Assembly (NCBI GenBank): GCA_935421135.1
Contig: OW285196.1
Span: 186,001-250,000 of the forward strand
Direction of reading: 5' to 3'
Origin: Bugulina stolonifera
Taxonomy: Eukaryota; Bryozoa; Gymnolaemata; Cheilostomatida; Bugulidae
DNA length: 64,000 nt
The translations under genes and the position numbers were made by a program. Numbering within the stretch: the stretch's first letter is position 1; each line of letters starts with the position of its first letter. Below are positions 1 through 13,800 of this stretch, one piece after another. Below the pieces are notes generated by a model that was not told the origin of the DNA, did no database searches, and saw only the letters and a program-made list of their open reading frames with translations.

Positions 1-576
1 GCACTCTATGCATTCCATAGAATACCTAGATTGCATTCTATGCATTCTTTGCATAGAATACATAGAAGACATAGAATGCATAGAATGCATTCCGTGCAAT
101 CTATGCACTCTATGCATAGAATACATAGATTGCATTCTATGCATTCTATGCATAGAATACATATAATTCTATGTCTTCTATGTATTCTATGCATTCTGTG
201 CACTCTATGCATTCCATGTAATCTGTGCATTCTATGTATTCTATGCATTCGATGCATAGAATACATTTTATGCATAGAATGCATAGAATACATTGATCAC
301 ATAGAATGGATTTTATGCACTCTATGCATTTCATGCAATCTATCCATTCTATGCATAGAATACATACAGTAGATTGTGTTCTATGTATTCTATGCATAGA
401 ATACATTGAATACTAGAAGACATAGAAGACAGAGAATGCATAGAATGCATTCCATGTAATCTATGCACTCTGTGCATAGAATACATAGATAGCATTCTAT
501 GCATCCGATGCATAGAATACATAGATAGCATTCTATGCATCCGATGCATAGAATACATTGAATACATAGAATGCAT

Positions 577-1689
577 TGTATGTAATCAATGTATTTTATG
601 CATTCTATGCATAGAATACATAGAAGACATAGAATGCATTATGTGCATAGAACACATATAATTCTATATCTTCCATGTATTCTATGCATCATTCTATGCA
701 TAGAATACATAGATTACATTCTATGCATCCGATGCATAGAATACATAGAATACATAGAATGCATTGTATGTAATCAATGTATTTTATGCATTCTATGCAT
801 AGAATACATAGATTGCATTCTATGCATGGAATATATTGAATACATAGAATGCATTCTTTGCATTATATGCATTGAATGCATAGAATGCATAGGATGCATA
901 GGGCGCATTCTATGCATTCTATGTATTCTATGCCTAGGATACATAGATTGTATTCTATGCATTCTATGCAAAGAATACATAGAATACATAGAAGACATAG
1001 AATACATTGAATGCATTGTATGTAATCAATGTATTTTATGCATTCTATGCATAGAATACATAGATTGCATTCTATGCATGGAATATATTGAATACATAGA
1101 ATGCATCCTTTGCATTATATGCATTGAATGCATAGAATGCCTAGGATGCATAGGGCACATTCTATGCATTCTATGTATTCTATGCCTAGAATACATAGAT
1201 TGTATTCTATGCATTCTACGCATAGAATACATTGATCACATAGAATGCATTCTATGCACTCTATGCATTCCATGTAACCTATGCATTCTATACATAGAAT
1301 ACATAAATTGCATTCTATGCATTCTATGCATAGAATACATTGAATACATAGAAGACATAGAAGACATAGAATGCATAGAATGCATTCCGTGTAACCTATA
1401 CACTCTATGCATAGAATATATAGATTGCATTCTATGCATTCTATGCATAGAATACATAGAGTACATTGAATACATAGAAGGCATTGTATGTAATAAATGT
1501 ATTTTAAGCATTCTATGCATAGAATACATAGATTGCATTCTATGCATAGAATATATTGATCACATAGAATGCATTCTATGCACTGAATGCATAGAATGCA
1601 TAGGTTGCATAGAGTGGATTCTATGCATTCTATGTATTCTATGCATTCTCTGTATTCTACGCATTCTATGTAGTCTATGCATTGCGTAG
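577..1689. repeat. 1.1-kb satellite block C, copy 1
   Basis: This block begins at the ATGTAATCAATGTATTTTATG variant and includes CATCATTC near 687. It recurs near 19,118-20,221, 22,875-23,987 and 40,951-42,072. The copies differ by substitutions and by steps of 9 bp. It is the most frequently duplicated block in the left domain. Confidence 0.75.
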
Positions 1690-2079
1690 AACATATAGAT
1701 CGCATTCTATGCACTCTATGCATTCCATGTAATCTATGCACTCTATGTATTCTATGCATTCGATGCATAGAATACATTTTATGCATAGAATGCATAGAAT
1801 ACATGTACATTGATCACATAGAATGCATTCTATACACTCTATGCATTCCATGTAATCTATGCATTCTATGCATGGAATACATAGATTCCATTCTATGCAT
1901 TCTATGCATTCTATGCATAAAATACATAGAAGACATAGAATGCATAGAATGCGTTCCATGTAGTCTATGCACTCTATCCATAGAATACATAGATTGCTTT
2001 CTATGCATTCTATGCATCCGATGCATAGAATACATAGAATGCATTGTATGTAATCGATGTATTTTATGCATTCTATGCA

Positions 2080-3599
2080 TAGAATACATAGATTGCATTC
2101 TATGCATGGAATACATTGAATACATAGAATGCATTCTTTGCATTATATGCATTGAATACATTCTTTGCATTATATGCATTGAATGCATAGAATGCATAGG
2201 ATGCATAGGGCGCATTCTATGCATTCTATGTATTCTATGCCTAGAATACATAGATTGTATTCTATGCCTAGAATACATAGATTGTATTCTATGCATTCTA
2301 TGCATAGAATACATTGAATACATAGAAGACATAGAATACATAGAGCGCATAGAATGCATTCCATGTAACCTATACACTCTATGCATAGAATACATAGATT
2401 GCCATCTATGCGTTCTATGCATAGAATACATAGAATGCATTCTATGCATTCGATGCATAGAATACATAGAATACATTGAATACATAGTAGGCATTGTATG
2501 TAATCAATGTATTTTATGCATTCTATGCATAGAATACATATGATTCTATGTCTTCTATGTATTCTATGCATTCTATGCCTAGAATACATAGAATACCTAG
2601 ATTGCATTCTATGCATAGAATATATTGATCACATAGAATGCATTCTATGCACTCTATACATTCTATGTAATCTATGCATTCTATGCATAGAATAAATTCT
2701 ATGCACTCTATGCATTCCATGTAATCTATGCGTTCTATGCATAGAATACAAAGATTGCATTCTATGCATTCTATGCATAGAAAATATAGAAGGCATAGAA
2801 TGCATTATGTGCATAGAATACATATAATTCTATATCTTCCATGTATTCTATGCATAGAATACATTGATCACATAGAATGCATTCTATGCACTCTATGCAT
2901 TCCATGTAACCTATGCATTTTACGCATAGAATACATAGACTGCATTCTATGCATTCTATGCATGGAATACATTGGATACATAGAAGACATAGAAGGCAAA
3001 GAATGCATAGAATGCATTCGATGTAATCTATGCACTCTATGCGTAGAATACATAGATTGCATTCTATGCATTTGATGCCTAGAATACATTGAATACATAG
3101 AAGGCATTGTATATAATCAATGTATTTTATGCATTCTATGCATAGAATACATAGATTGCATTCTATGCAGAGAATACATTGATCACATAGAATGCATTCT
3201 ATGCACTCTATGCATTCCATAGAATACCTAGATTGCATTCTATGCATTCTTTGCATAGAATACATAAAAGACATAGAATGCATAGAATGCATTCCGTGCA
3301 ATCTATGCACTCTATGCATAGAATACATAGATTGCATTCTATGCATTCTATGCATAGAATACATATAATTCTATGTCTTCTATGTATTCTATGCATTCTA
3401 TGCCTAGAATACATAGAACACATATATTGCATTCTGTGCACTCTATGCATTCCATGTAATCTGTGCATTCTATGTATTCTATGCATTCGATGCATAGAAT
3501 ACATTTTATGCATAGAATGCATAGAATACATTGATCACATAGAATGGATTTTATGCACTCTATGCATTTCATGCAATCTATCCATTCTATGCATAGAAT
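2080..3599. repeat. Block with 4,412-bp spacing, copy 1
   Basis: Matches about 6,492-8,011 at an offset of 4,412 bp. A further 4,412 bp downstream the part after about 10,960 repeats again up to 11,787, minus one 27-bp step. The marker TATATCTTCCATG recurs near 2,833, 7,245 and 11,657 at exactly this spacing, so 4,412 bp is a local higher-order period. The left edge is approximate. Confidence 0.75.
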
Positions 3600-3600
3600 G

Positions 3601-3618
3601 CATAGAACACAATCTATG
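3601..3618 (-). other. 18-bp micro-inversion
   Basis: This copy reads CATAGAACACAATCTATG where the homologous copies (18,909-18,926, and 40,742 onward) read the reverse complement, CATAGATTGTGTTCTATG. It is duplicated in the block A copy near 25,899. Confidence 0.85.
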
Positions 3619-6491
3619 TATTCTATGCATAGAATGCATTGAATACATAGAAGACATAGAAGACATAGAATGCATAGAATGCATAGAATGCATTCCGTGT
3701 AACCTATACACTCTATGCATAGAATACATAGATTGCATTCTATGCATTCTATGCATAGAATACATGGAGTACATTGAATACATAGAAGGCATTGTATGTA
3801 ATAAATGTATTTTATGCATTCTATGCATAGAATACATAGATGGCATTCTATGCATAGAATATATTGATCACATAGAATGCATTCTATGCACTGAATGCAT
3901 AGAATGCATAGGTTGCATAGAGTGGATTCTATGCATTCTATGTATTCTATGCATTCTCTGTATTCTATGCATTCTATGTAGTCTATGCATTGCGTAGAAC
4001 ATATAGATCGCATTCTATGCACTCTATGCATTCCATGTAATCTATGCACTCTATGTATTCTATGCATTCGATGCATAGAATACATTTTATGCATAGAATG
4101 CATAGAATACATGTACATTGATCACATAGAATGCATTCTATACACTCTATGCATTCCATGTAATCTATGCATTCTATGCATAGAATACATAGATTCCATT
4201 CTATGCATTCTATGCATTCTATGCATAAAATACATAGAAGACATAGAATGCATAGAATGCGTTCCATGTAGTCTATGCACTCTATCCATAGAATACATAG
4301 ATTGCTTTCTATGCATTCTATGCATCCGATGCATAGAATACATAGAATGCATTGTATGTAATCGATGTATTTTATGCATTCTATGCATAGAATACATAGA
4401 TTGCATTCTATGCATGGAATACATTGAATACATAGAATGCATTCTTTGCATTATATGCATTGAATGCATTCTTTGCATTGAATGCATAGAATGCATAGGA
4501 TGCATAGGGTGCATTCTATGCATTCTATGTATTCTATGCCTAGAATACATAGATTGTATTCTATGCATTCTATGCATAGAATACATTAAATACATAGCAG
4601 ACATAGAAGACATAGAATGCATAGAATGCATTCCATGTAACCTATACACTCTATGCATAGAATACATAGATTGCATTCTATGCATTCTATGCATAGAACA
4701 CATTGAATACATAGAAGACATAGAAGACATAGAATGCATAGAATGCATTCCATGTAACCTATACACTCTATGCATAGAATACATAGTATGCATTCTATGC
4801 ATTCAATGCATAGAATACATAGAGTACATTGAATACATAGAAGGCATTGGATGTAATCAATGTATTTTATGCATTCTATGCATAGAATACATAGATTGCA
4901 TTCTATGCATAGAATATATTGATCACATAGAATGCATTCTATGCACTGAATGCATAGGTTGCATAGAGTGCATTCTATGCATTCTATGTAATCTATGCAT
5001 TCTATGTATTCTATGCATTCTATGTAGTCTATGCATTGCGTAGAACACATAGATTGCATTCTATGCACTCTATGCATTCCATGTAATCTATGCACTCTAT
5101 GTATTCCATGCATTCGATGCATAGAACACATTTTATGCATAGAATGCCTAGGATGCATAGGGCGCATTCTATGCATTCTATGTATTCTATGCCTAGAATA
5201 CATAGATTGTATTCTATGCATTCTACGCATAGAATACATTGATCACATAGAATGCATTCTATGCACTCTATGCATTCCATGTAACCTATGCATTCTATAC
5301 ATAGAATACATAGATTGCATTCTATGCATTCTATGCATAGAATACATAGAGTACATTGAATACATAGAAGGCATTGTATGTAATAAATGTATTTTAAGCA
5401 TTCTATGCATAGAATACATAGATTGCATTCTATGCATAGAATATATTGATCACATAGAATGCATTCTATGCACTGAATGCATAGAATGCATAGGTTGCAT
5501 AGAGTGGATTCTATGCATTCTATGTATTCTATGCATTCTCTGTATTCTACGCATTCTATGTAGTCTATGCATTGCGTAGAACATATAGATCGCATTCTAT
5601 GCACTCTATGCATTCCATGTAATCTATGCACTCTATGTATTCTATGCATTCGATGCATAGAATACATTTTATGCATAGAATGCATGGAATACATGTACAT
5701 TGATCACATAGAATGCATTCTATACACTCTATGCATTCCATGTAATCTATGCATTCTATGCATAGAATACATAGATTCCATTCTATGCATTCTATGCATT
5801 CTATGCATAAAATACATAGAAGACATAGAATGCATAGAATGCGTTCCATGTAGTCTATGCACTCTATCCATAGAATACATAGATTGCTTTCTATGCATTC
5901 TATGCATCCGATGCATAGAATACATAGAATGCATTGTATGTAATCGATGTATTTTATGCATTCTATGCATAGAATACATAGATTGCATTCTATGCATGGA
6001 ATACATTGAATACATAGAATGCATTCTTTGCATTATATGCATTGAATGCATTCTTTGCATTATTTGCATTGAATGCATAGAATGCATAGGATGCATAGGG
6101 CGCATTCTATGCATTCTATGTATTCTATGCCTAGAATACATAGATTGTATTCTATGCATTCTATGCATAGAATACATAGAAGACATAGAAGACATAGAAT
6201 ACATAGAATGCATTGTATGTAATCAATGTATTTTATGCATTCTATGCATAGAATACATAGATTGCATTCTATGCATGGAATATATTGAATACATAGAATG
6301 CATTCTTTGCATTATATGCATTGAATGCATAGAATGCATAGGATGCATAGGGCGCATTCTATGCATTCTATGTATTCTATGCCTAGAATACATAGATTGT
6401 AATCTATGCATTCTACGCATAGAATACATTGATCACATAGAATGCATTCTATGCACTCTATGCATTCCATGTAACCTATGCATTCTATACA

Positions 6492-8011
6492 TAGAATACA
6501 TAGATTGCATTCTATGCATGGAATACATTGAATACATAGAATGCATTCTTTGCATTATATGCATTGAATACATTCTTTGCATTATATGCATTGAATGCAT
6601 AGAATGCATAGGATGCATAGGGCGCATTCTATGCATTCTATGTATTCTATGCCTAGAATACATAGATTGTATTCTATGCCTAGAATACATAGATTGTATT
6701 CTATGCATTCTATGCATAGAATACATTGAATACATAGAAGACATAGAATACATAGAGCGCATAGAATGCATTCCATGTAACCTATACACTCTATGCATAG
6801 AATACATAGATTGCCATCTATGCGTTCTATGCATAGAATACATAGAATGCATTCTATGCATTCGATGCATAGAATACATAGAATACATTGAATACATAGT
6901 AGGCATTGTATGTAATCAATGTATTTTATGCATTCTATGCATAGAATACATATGATTCTATGTCTTCTATGTATTCTATGCATTCTATGCCTAGAATACA
7001 TAGAATACCTAGATTGCATTCTATGCATAGAATATATTGATCACATAGAATGCATTCTATGCACTCTATACATTCTATGTAATCTATGCATTCTATGCAT
7101 AGAATAAATTCTATGCACTCTATGCATTCCATGTAATCTATGCGTTCTATGCATAGAATACAAAGATTGCATTCTATGCATTCTATGCATAGAAAATATA
7201 GAAGGCATAGAATGCATTATGTGCATAGAATACATATAATTCTATATCTTCCATGTATTCTATGCATAGAATACATTGATCACATAGAATGCATTCTATG
7301 CACTCTATGCATTCCATGTAACCTATGCATTTTACGCATAGAATACATAGACTGCATTCTATGCATTCTATGCATGGAATACATTGGATACATAGAAGAC
7401 ATAGAAGGCAAAGAATGCATAGAATGCATTCGATGTAATCTATGCACTCTATGCGTAGAATACATAGATTGCATTCTATGCATTTGATGCCTAGAATACA
7501 TTGAATACATAGAAGGCATTGTATGTAATCAATGTATTTTATGCATTCTATGCATAGAATACATAGATTGCATTCTATGCAGAGAATACATTGATCACAT
7601 AGAATGCATTCTATGCACTCTATGCATTCCATAGAATACCTAGATTGCATTCTATGCATTCTTTGCATAGAATACATAAAAGACATAGAATGCATAGAAT
7701 GCATTCCGTGCAATCTATGCACTCTATGCATAGAATACATAGATTGCATTCTATGCATTCTATGCATAGAATACATATAATTCTATGTCTTCTATGTATT
7801 CTATGCATTCTATGCCTAGAATACATAGAACACATATATTGCATTCTGTGCACTCTATGCATTCCATGTAATCTGTGCATTCTATGTATTCTATGCATTC
7901 GATGCATAGAATACATTTTATGCATAGAATGCATAGAATACATTGATCACATAGAATGGATTTTATGCACTCTATGCATTTCATGCAATCTATCCATTCT
8001 ATGCATAGAAT
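6492..8011. repeat. Block with 4,412-bp spacing, copy 2
   Basis: Second copy of the 2,080-3,599 block. The match ends at 8,011/8,012, where copy 1 carries the flipped GAACACAATC segment and this copy continues with a direct AGATTGC unit. Confidence 0.75.
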
Positions 8012-9416
8012 ACATAGATTGCATTCTATGCATTCTATGCATAGAATACATTGAATACATAGAAGACATAGAAGACATAGAATGCATAGAATGCATAGAA
8101 TGCATTCCGTGTAACCTATACACTCTATGCATAGAATACATAGATTGCATTCTTTGCATTATATGCATTGAATGCATAGAATGCATAGGATGCATAGGGC
8201 GCATTCTATGCATTCTATGTATTCTATGCCTAGAATACATAGATTGTAATCTATGCATTCTACGCATAGAATACATTGATCACATAGAATGCATTCTATG
8301 CACTCTATGCATTCCATGTAACCTATGCATTCTATACATAGAATACATAGATTGCATTCTATGCATTCTATGCATAGAATACATAGAGTACATTGAATAC
8401 ATAGAAGGCATTGTATGTAATAAATGTATTTTAAGCATTCTATGCATAGAATACATAGATTGCATTCTATGCATAGAATATATTGATCACATAGAATGCA
8501 TTCTATGCACTGAATGCATAGAATGCATAGGTTGCATAGAGTGGATTCTATGCATTCTATGTATTCTATGCATTCTCTGTATTCTACGCATTCTATGTAG
8601 TCTATGCATTGCGTAGAACATATAGATCGCATTCTATGCACTCTATGCATTCCATGTAATCTATGCACTCTATGTATTCTATGCATTCGATGCATAGAAT
8701 ACATTTTATGCATAGAATGCATGGAATACATGTACATTGATCACATAGAATGCATTCTATACACTCTATGCATTCCATGTAATCTATGCATTCTATGCAT
8801 AGAATACATAGATTCCATTCTATGCATTCTATGCATTCTATGCATAAAATACATAGAAGACATAGAATGCATAGAATGCGTTCCATGTAGTCTATGCACT
8901 CTATCCATAGAATACATAGATTGCTTTCTATGCATTCTATGCATCCGATGCATAGAATACATAGAATGCATTGTATGTAATCGATGTATTTTATGCATTC
9001 TATGCATAGAATACATAGATTGCATTCTATGCATGGAATACATTGAATACATAGAATGCATTCTTTGCATTATATGCATTGAATGCATTCTTTGCATTAT
9101 TTGCATTGAATGCATAGAATGCATAGGATGCATAGGGCGCATTCTATGCATTCTATGTATTCTATGCCTAGAATACATAGATTGTATTCTATGCATTCTA
9201 TGCATAGAATACATAGAAGACATAGAAGACATAGAATACATAGAATGCATTGTATGTAATCAATGTATTTTATGCATTCTATGCATAGAATACATAGATT
9301 GCATTCTATGCATGGAATATATTGAATACATAGAATGCATTCTTTGCATTATATGCATTGAATGCATAGAATGCATAGGATGCATAGGGCGCATTCTATG
9401 CATTCTATGTATTCTA

Positions 9417-9456
9417 TGCGTAGAATGCATAGATTACAATCTATGTATTCTAGGCA
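9417..9456 (-). other. 40-bp micro-inversion relative to homologous blocks
   Basis: In the homologous copy this segment (6,380-6,419) runs from TGCCTAG to CTACGCA. Here it runs from TGCGTAG to CTAGGCA and is the exact reverse complement over 40 bp, with collinear matches on both sides at an offset of 3,037 bp. Confidence 0.9.
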
Positions 9457-10847
9457 TAGAATACATTGATCACATAGAATGCATTCTATGCACTCTATGC
9501 ATTCCATGTAACCTATGCATTCTATACATAGAATACATAGATTGCATTCTATGCATTCTATGCATAGAATACATTAAATACATAGCAGACATAGAAGACA
9601 TAGAATGCATAGAATGCATTCCATGTAACCTATACACTCTATGCATAGAATACATAGATTGCATTCTATGCATTCTATGCATAGAACACATTGAATACAT
9701 AGAAGACATAGAAGACATAGAATGCATAGAATGCATTCCATGTAACCTATACACTCTATGCATAGAATACATAGTATGCATTCTATGCATTCAATGCATA
9801 GAATACATAGAGTACATTGAATACATAGAAGGCATTGGATGTAATCAATGTATTTTATGCATTCTATGCATAGAATACATAGATTGCATTCTATGCATAG
9901 AATATATTGATCACATAGAATGCATTCTATGCACTGAATGCATAGGTTGCATAGAGTGCATTCTATGCATTCTATGTAATCTATGCATTCTATGTATTCT
10001 ATGCATTCTATGTAGTCTATGCATTGCGTAGAACACATAGATTGCATTCTATGCACTCTATGCATTCCATGTAATCTATGCACTCTATGTATTCCATGCA
10101 TTCGATGCATAGAATACATTTTATGCATAGAATGCCTAGGATGCATAGGGCGCATTCTATGCATTCTATGTATTCTATGCCTAGAATACATAGATTGTAT
10201 TCTATGCATTCTACGCATAGAATACATTGATCACATAGAATGCATTCTATGCACTCTATGCATTCCATGTAACCTATGCATTCTATGCATTCTATGCATA
10301 GAATACATAGAGTACATTGAATACATAGAAGGCATTGTATGTAATAAATGTATTTTAAGCATTCTATGCATAGAATACATAGATTGCATTCTATGCATAG
10401 AATATATTGATCACATAGAATGCATTCTATGCACTGAATGCATAGAATGCATAGGTTGCATAGAGTGGATTCTATGCATTCTATGTATTCTATGCATTCT
10501 CTGTATTCTACGCATTCTATGTAGTCTATGCATTGCGTAGAACATATAGATCGCATTCTATGCACTCTATGCATTCCATGTAATCTATGCACTCTATGTA
10601 TTCTATGCATTCGATGCATAGAATACATTTTATGCATAGAATGCATAGAATACATGTACATTGATCACATAGAATGCATTCTATACACTCTATGCATTCC
10701 ATGTAATCTATGCATTCTATGCATGGAATACATAGATTCCATTCTATGCATTCTATGCATTCTATGCATAAAATACATAGAAGACATAGAATGCATAGAA
10801 TGCGTTCCATGTAGTCTATGCACTCTATCCATAGAATACATAGATTG

Positions 10848-10892
10848 CATTCTATGTATTCTATGCATCGGATGCATAGAATGCATAGAATG
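10848..10892 (-). other. 45-bp micro-inversion (GCATCGGATGC orientation)
   Basis: Most copies of this variant read GCATCCGATGC. Here, and at 39,165-39,209, the 45-bp segment centred on it is the exact reverse complement and reads GCATCGGATGC. Flanks on both sides are collinear with 30,460-30,504. Confidence 0.9.
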
Positions 10893-13800
10893 CATTGTAT
10901 GTAATCGATGTATTTTATGCATTCTATGCATAGAATACATAGATTGCATTCTATGCATGGAATACATTGAATACATAGAATGCATTCTTTGCATTATATG
11001 CATTGAATACATTCTTTGCATTATATGCATTGAATGCATAGAATGCATAGGATGCATAGGGCGCATTCTATGCATTCTATGTATTCTATGCCTAGAATAC
11101 ATAGATTGTATTCTATGCATTCTATGCATAGAATACATTGAATACATAGAAGACATAGAATACATAGAGCGCATAGAATGCATTCCATGTAACCTATACA
11201 CTCTATGCATAGAATACATAGATTGCCATCTATGCGTTCTATGCATAGAATACATAGAATGCATTCTATGCATTCGATGCATAGAATACATAGAATACAT
11301 TGAATACATAGTAGGCATTGTATGTAATCAATGTATTTTATGCATTCTATGCATAGAATACATATGATTCTATGTCTTCTATGTATTCTATGCATTCTAT
11401 GCCTAGAATACATAGAATACCTAGATTGCATTCTATGCATAGAATATATTGATCACATAGAATGCATTCTATGCACTCTATACATTCTATGTAATCTATG
11501 CGTTCTATGCATAGAATACATTCTATGCACTCTATGCATTCCATGTAATCTATGCGTTCTATGCATAGAATACAAAGATTGCATTCTATGCATTCTATGC
11601 ATAGAAAATATAGAAGGCATAGAATGCATTATGTGCATAGAATACATATAATTCTATATCTTCCATGTATTCTATGCATAGAATACATTGATCACATAGA
11701 ATGCATTCTATGCACTCTATGCATTCCATGTAACCTATGCATTTTACGCATAGAATACATAGATTGCATTCTATGCATTCTATGCATTCTATGTAATCTA
11801 TACAGTCTATGTATTCTATGCATTCGATGCATAGAATACATTTTATGCATAGAATGCATAGAATACATTGATCACATAGAATGCATTTTACGCACTTTAT
11901 GCATTTCATGCAATCTATGCATTCTATGCATAGAATACATAGATTGCATTCTATGCATTCTATGCATTCTATGTAATCTATGCATTCTATCGTAGTCTAT
12001 GCATTCGATGCATAGAATGCATTTTATGCATAGAATGCATAGAATACATTGATAACATAGAATGCATTCTATACACTCTATGCACTCCATGTGATCTATG
12101 CATTCTATGCATTATAGAATACATAGATTGCATTCTATGTATTCTATGCATAGAATGCATAGAATACATTCTATGCTCTCTATGCATTCCATGTAATCTA
12201 TGCATTCTATGCATAGAATACATAGATTGCATTCTATGCATTCTATGCATTCTATGCATAAAATACATAGAAGACATAGAAGACATAGAATGCATAGAAT
12301 GCATAGAATGCGTTCCATGTAATCTATGCATTCTATGTATTCTATGCATTCGATGCATAGAATACATTTTATGCATAGAATGCATAGAATACATTGATCA
12401 CATAGAATGGATTTCATGCACTCTATGCATTTCATGCAATCTATCCATTCTATGCATAGAATACATAGATTGTGTTCTATGCATTCTATGCATAGAATAC
12501 ATTGAATACTAGAAGACAGAGAAGACAGAGAATGCATAGAGTGCATTTTATGTAATCTATGCACTCTGTGCATAGAATACATAGATAGCATTCTATGCAT
12601 CTGATGCATAGAATACATTGAATACATAGTAGGCATTGTATGTAATCAATGTATTTTATGCATTCTATGGATAGAATACATATGATTCTATGTCTTCTAT
12701 GTATTCTATGCATTCTATGCCTAGAGTACATAGAATACATAGATTGCATTCTATGCATAGAATATATTGATCACATAGAACGCATTCTATGCACTCTATA
12801 CATTCTATGTAATCTATGCGTTCTATGCATAGAATACATTCTATGCACTCTATGCATTCCATGTAATCTATGCGTTCTATGCATAGAATACATAGATTGC
12901 ATTCTATGCATTCTATGCATAGAAAACATAGAAGACATAGAATGCATTATGTGCATAGAATACATATAATTCTATATCTTCCATGTATTCTATGCATAGA
13001 ATACATTGATCACATAGAATGCTTTCTATGCACTCTATGCATTCCATGTAACCTATGCATTCTATGCATAGAATACATAGACTGCATTCTATGCATTCTA
13101 TGCATAAAATACATTGGATACATAGAAGACATAGAAGGCAAAGAATGCATAGAATGTATTCGATGTAATCTATGCACTCTATGCGTAGAATACATAGATT
13201 GCATTCTGTGCATTTGATGCATAGAATACATTGAATACATAGAATGCATTGTATGTAATCAATGTATTTTATGCATTCTATGCATAGAATACATAGAAGA
13301 CATAGAATGCATTATGTGCATAGAATACATATAATTCTATATCTTCCATGTATTCTATGCATCATTCTATGCATAGAATACATAGAATACATAGAATGCA
13401 TTGTATGTAATCAATGTATTTTATGCATTCTATGCATAGAATACATAGATTACATTCTATGCATCCGATGCATAGAATACATAGAATACATAGAATGCAT
13501 TGTATGTAATCAATGTATTTTATGCATTCTATGCATAGAATACATAGATTGCATTCTATGCATTCTATGCATAGAATACATTGAATACATAGAAGACATA
13601 GAAGACATAGAATGCATAGAATGAATTCCGTGTAACCTATACACTCTATGCATAGAATACATAGATTGCATTCTATGCATTCTATGCATAGAATACATTG
13701 AATACATAGAAGACATAGAAGACATAGAATGCATAGAATGCATTCCATGTAACCTATACACTCTATCCATAGAATACATAGATTGCATTCTATGCATTCT

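Larger units (their letters stand above)
1..4586. repeat. Large satellite block A, copy 1
   Basis: This block matches 22,299-26,884 at a constant offset of 22,298 bp with only scattered substitutions. Shared rare variants are CATACAGTAGATTG near 361, CATCATTC near 687 and TTTGCATTGAATGC near 4,475. The match stops at 4,586. The other copy then carries about 360 extra bases (40 units of 9 bp) before the TAAATACATAGCAGAC variant resumes. Confidence 0.85.
8186..11787. repeat. 3.6-kb satellite block B, copy 1
   Basis: The block matches 27,798-31,399 (offset 19,612) and 36,503-40,104 (offset 28,317). All three matches appear to fail at the same right edge, where this copy reads ATGCATTCTATG and the others read ATGCATGGAATAC. 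Copies 1 and 3 share a 45-bp inversion (10,848-10,892 and 39,165-39,209) that copy 2 lacks, so they are closer to each other at that place. Confidence 0.8.
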
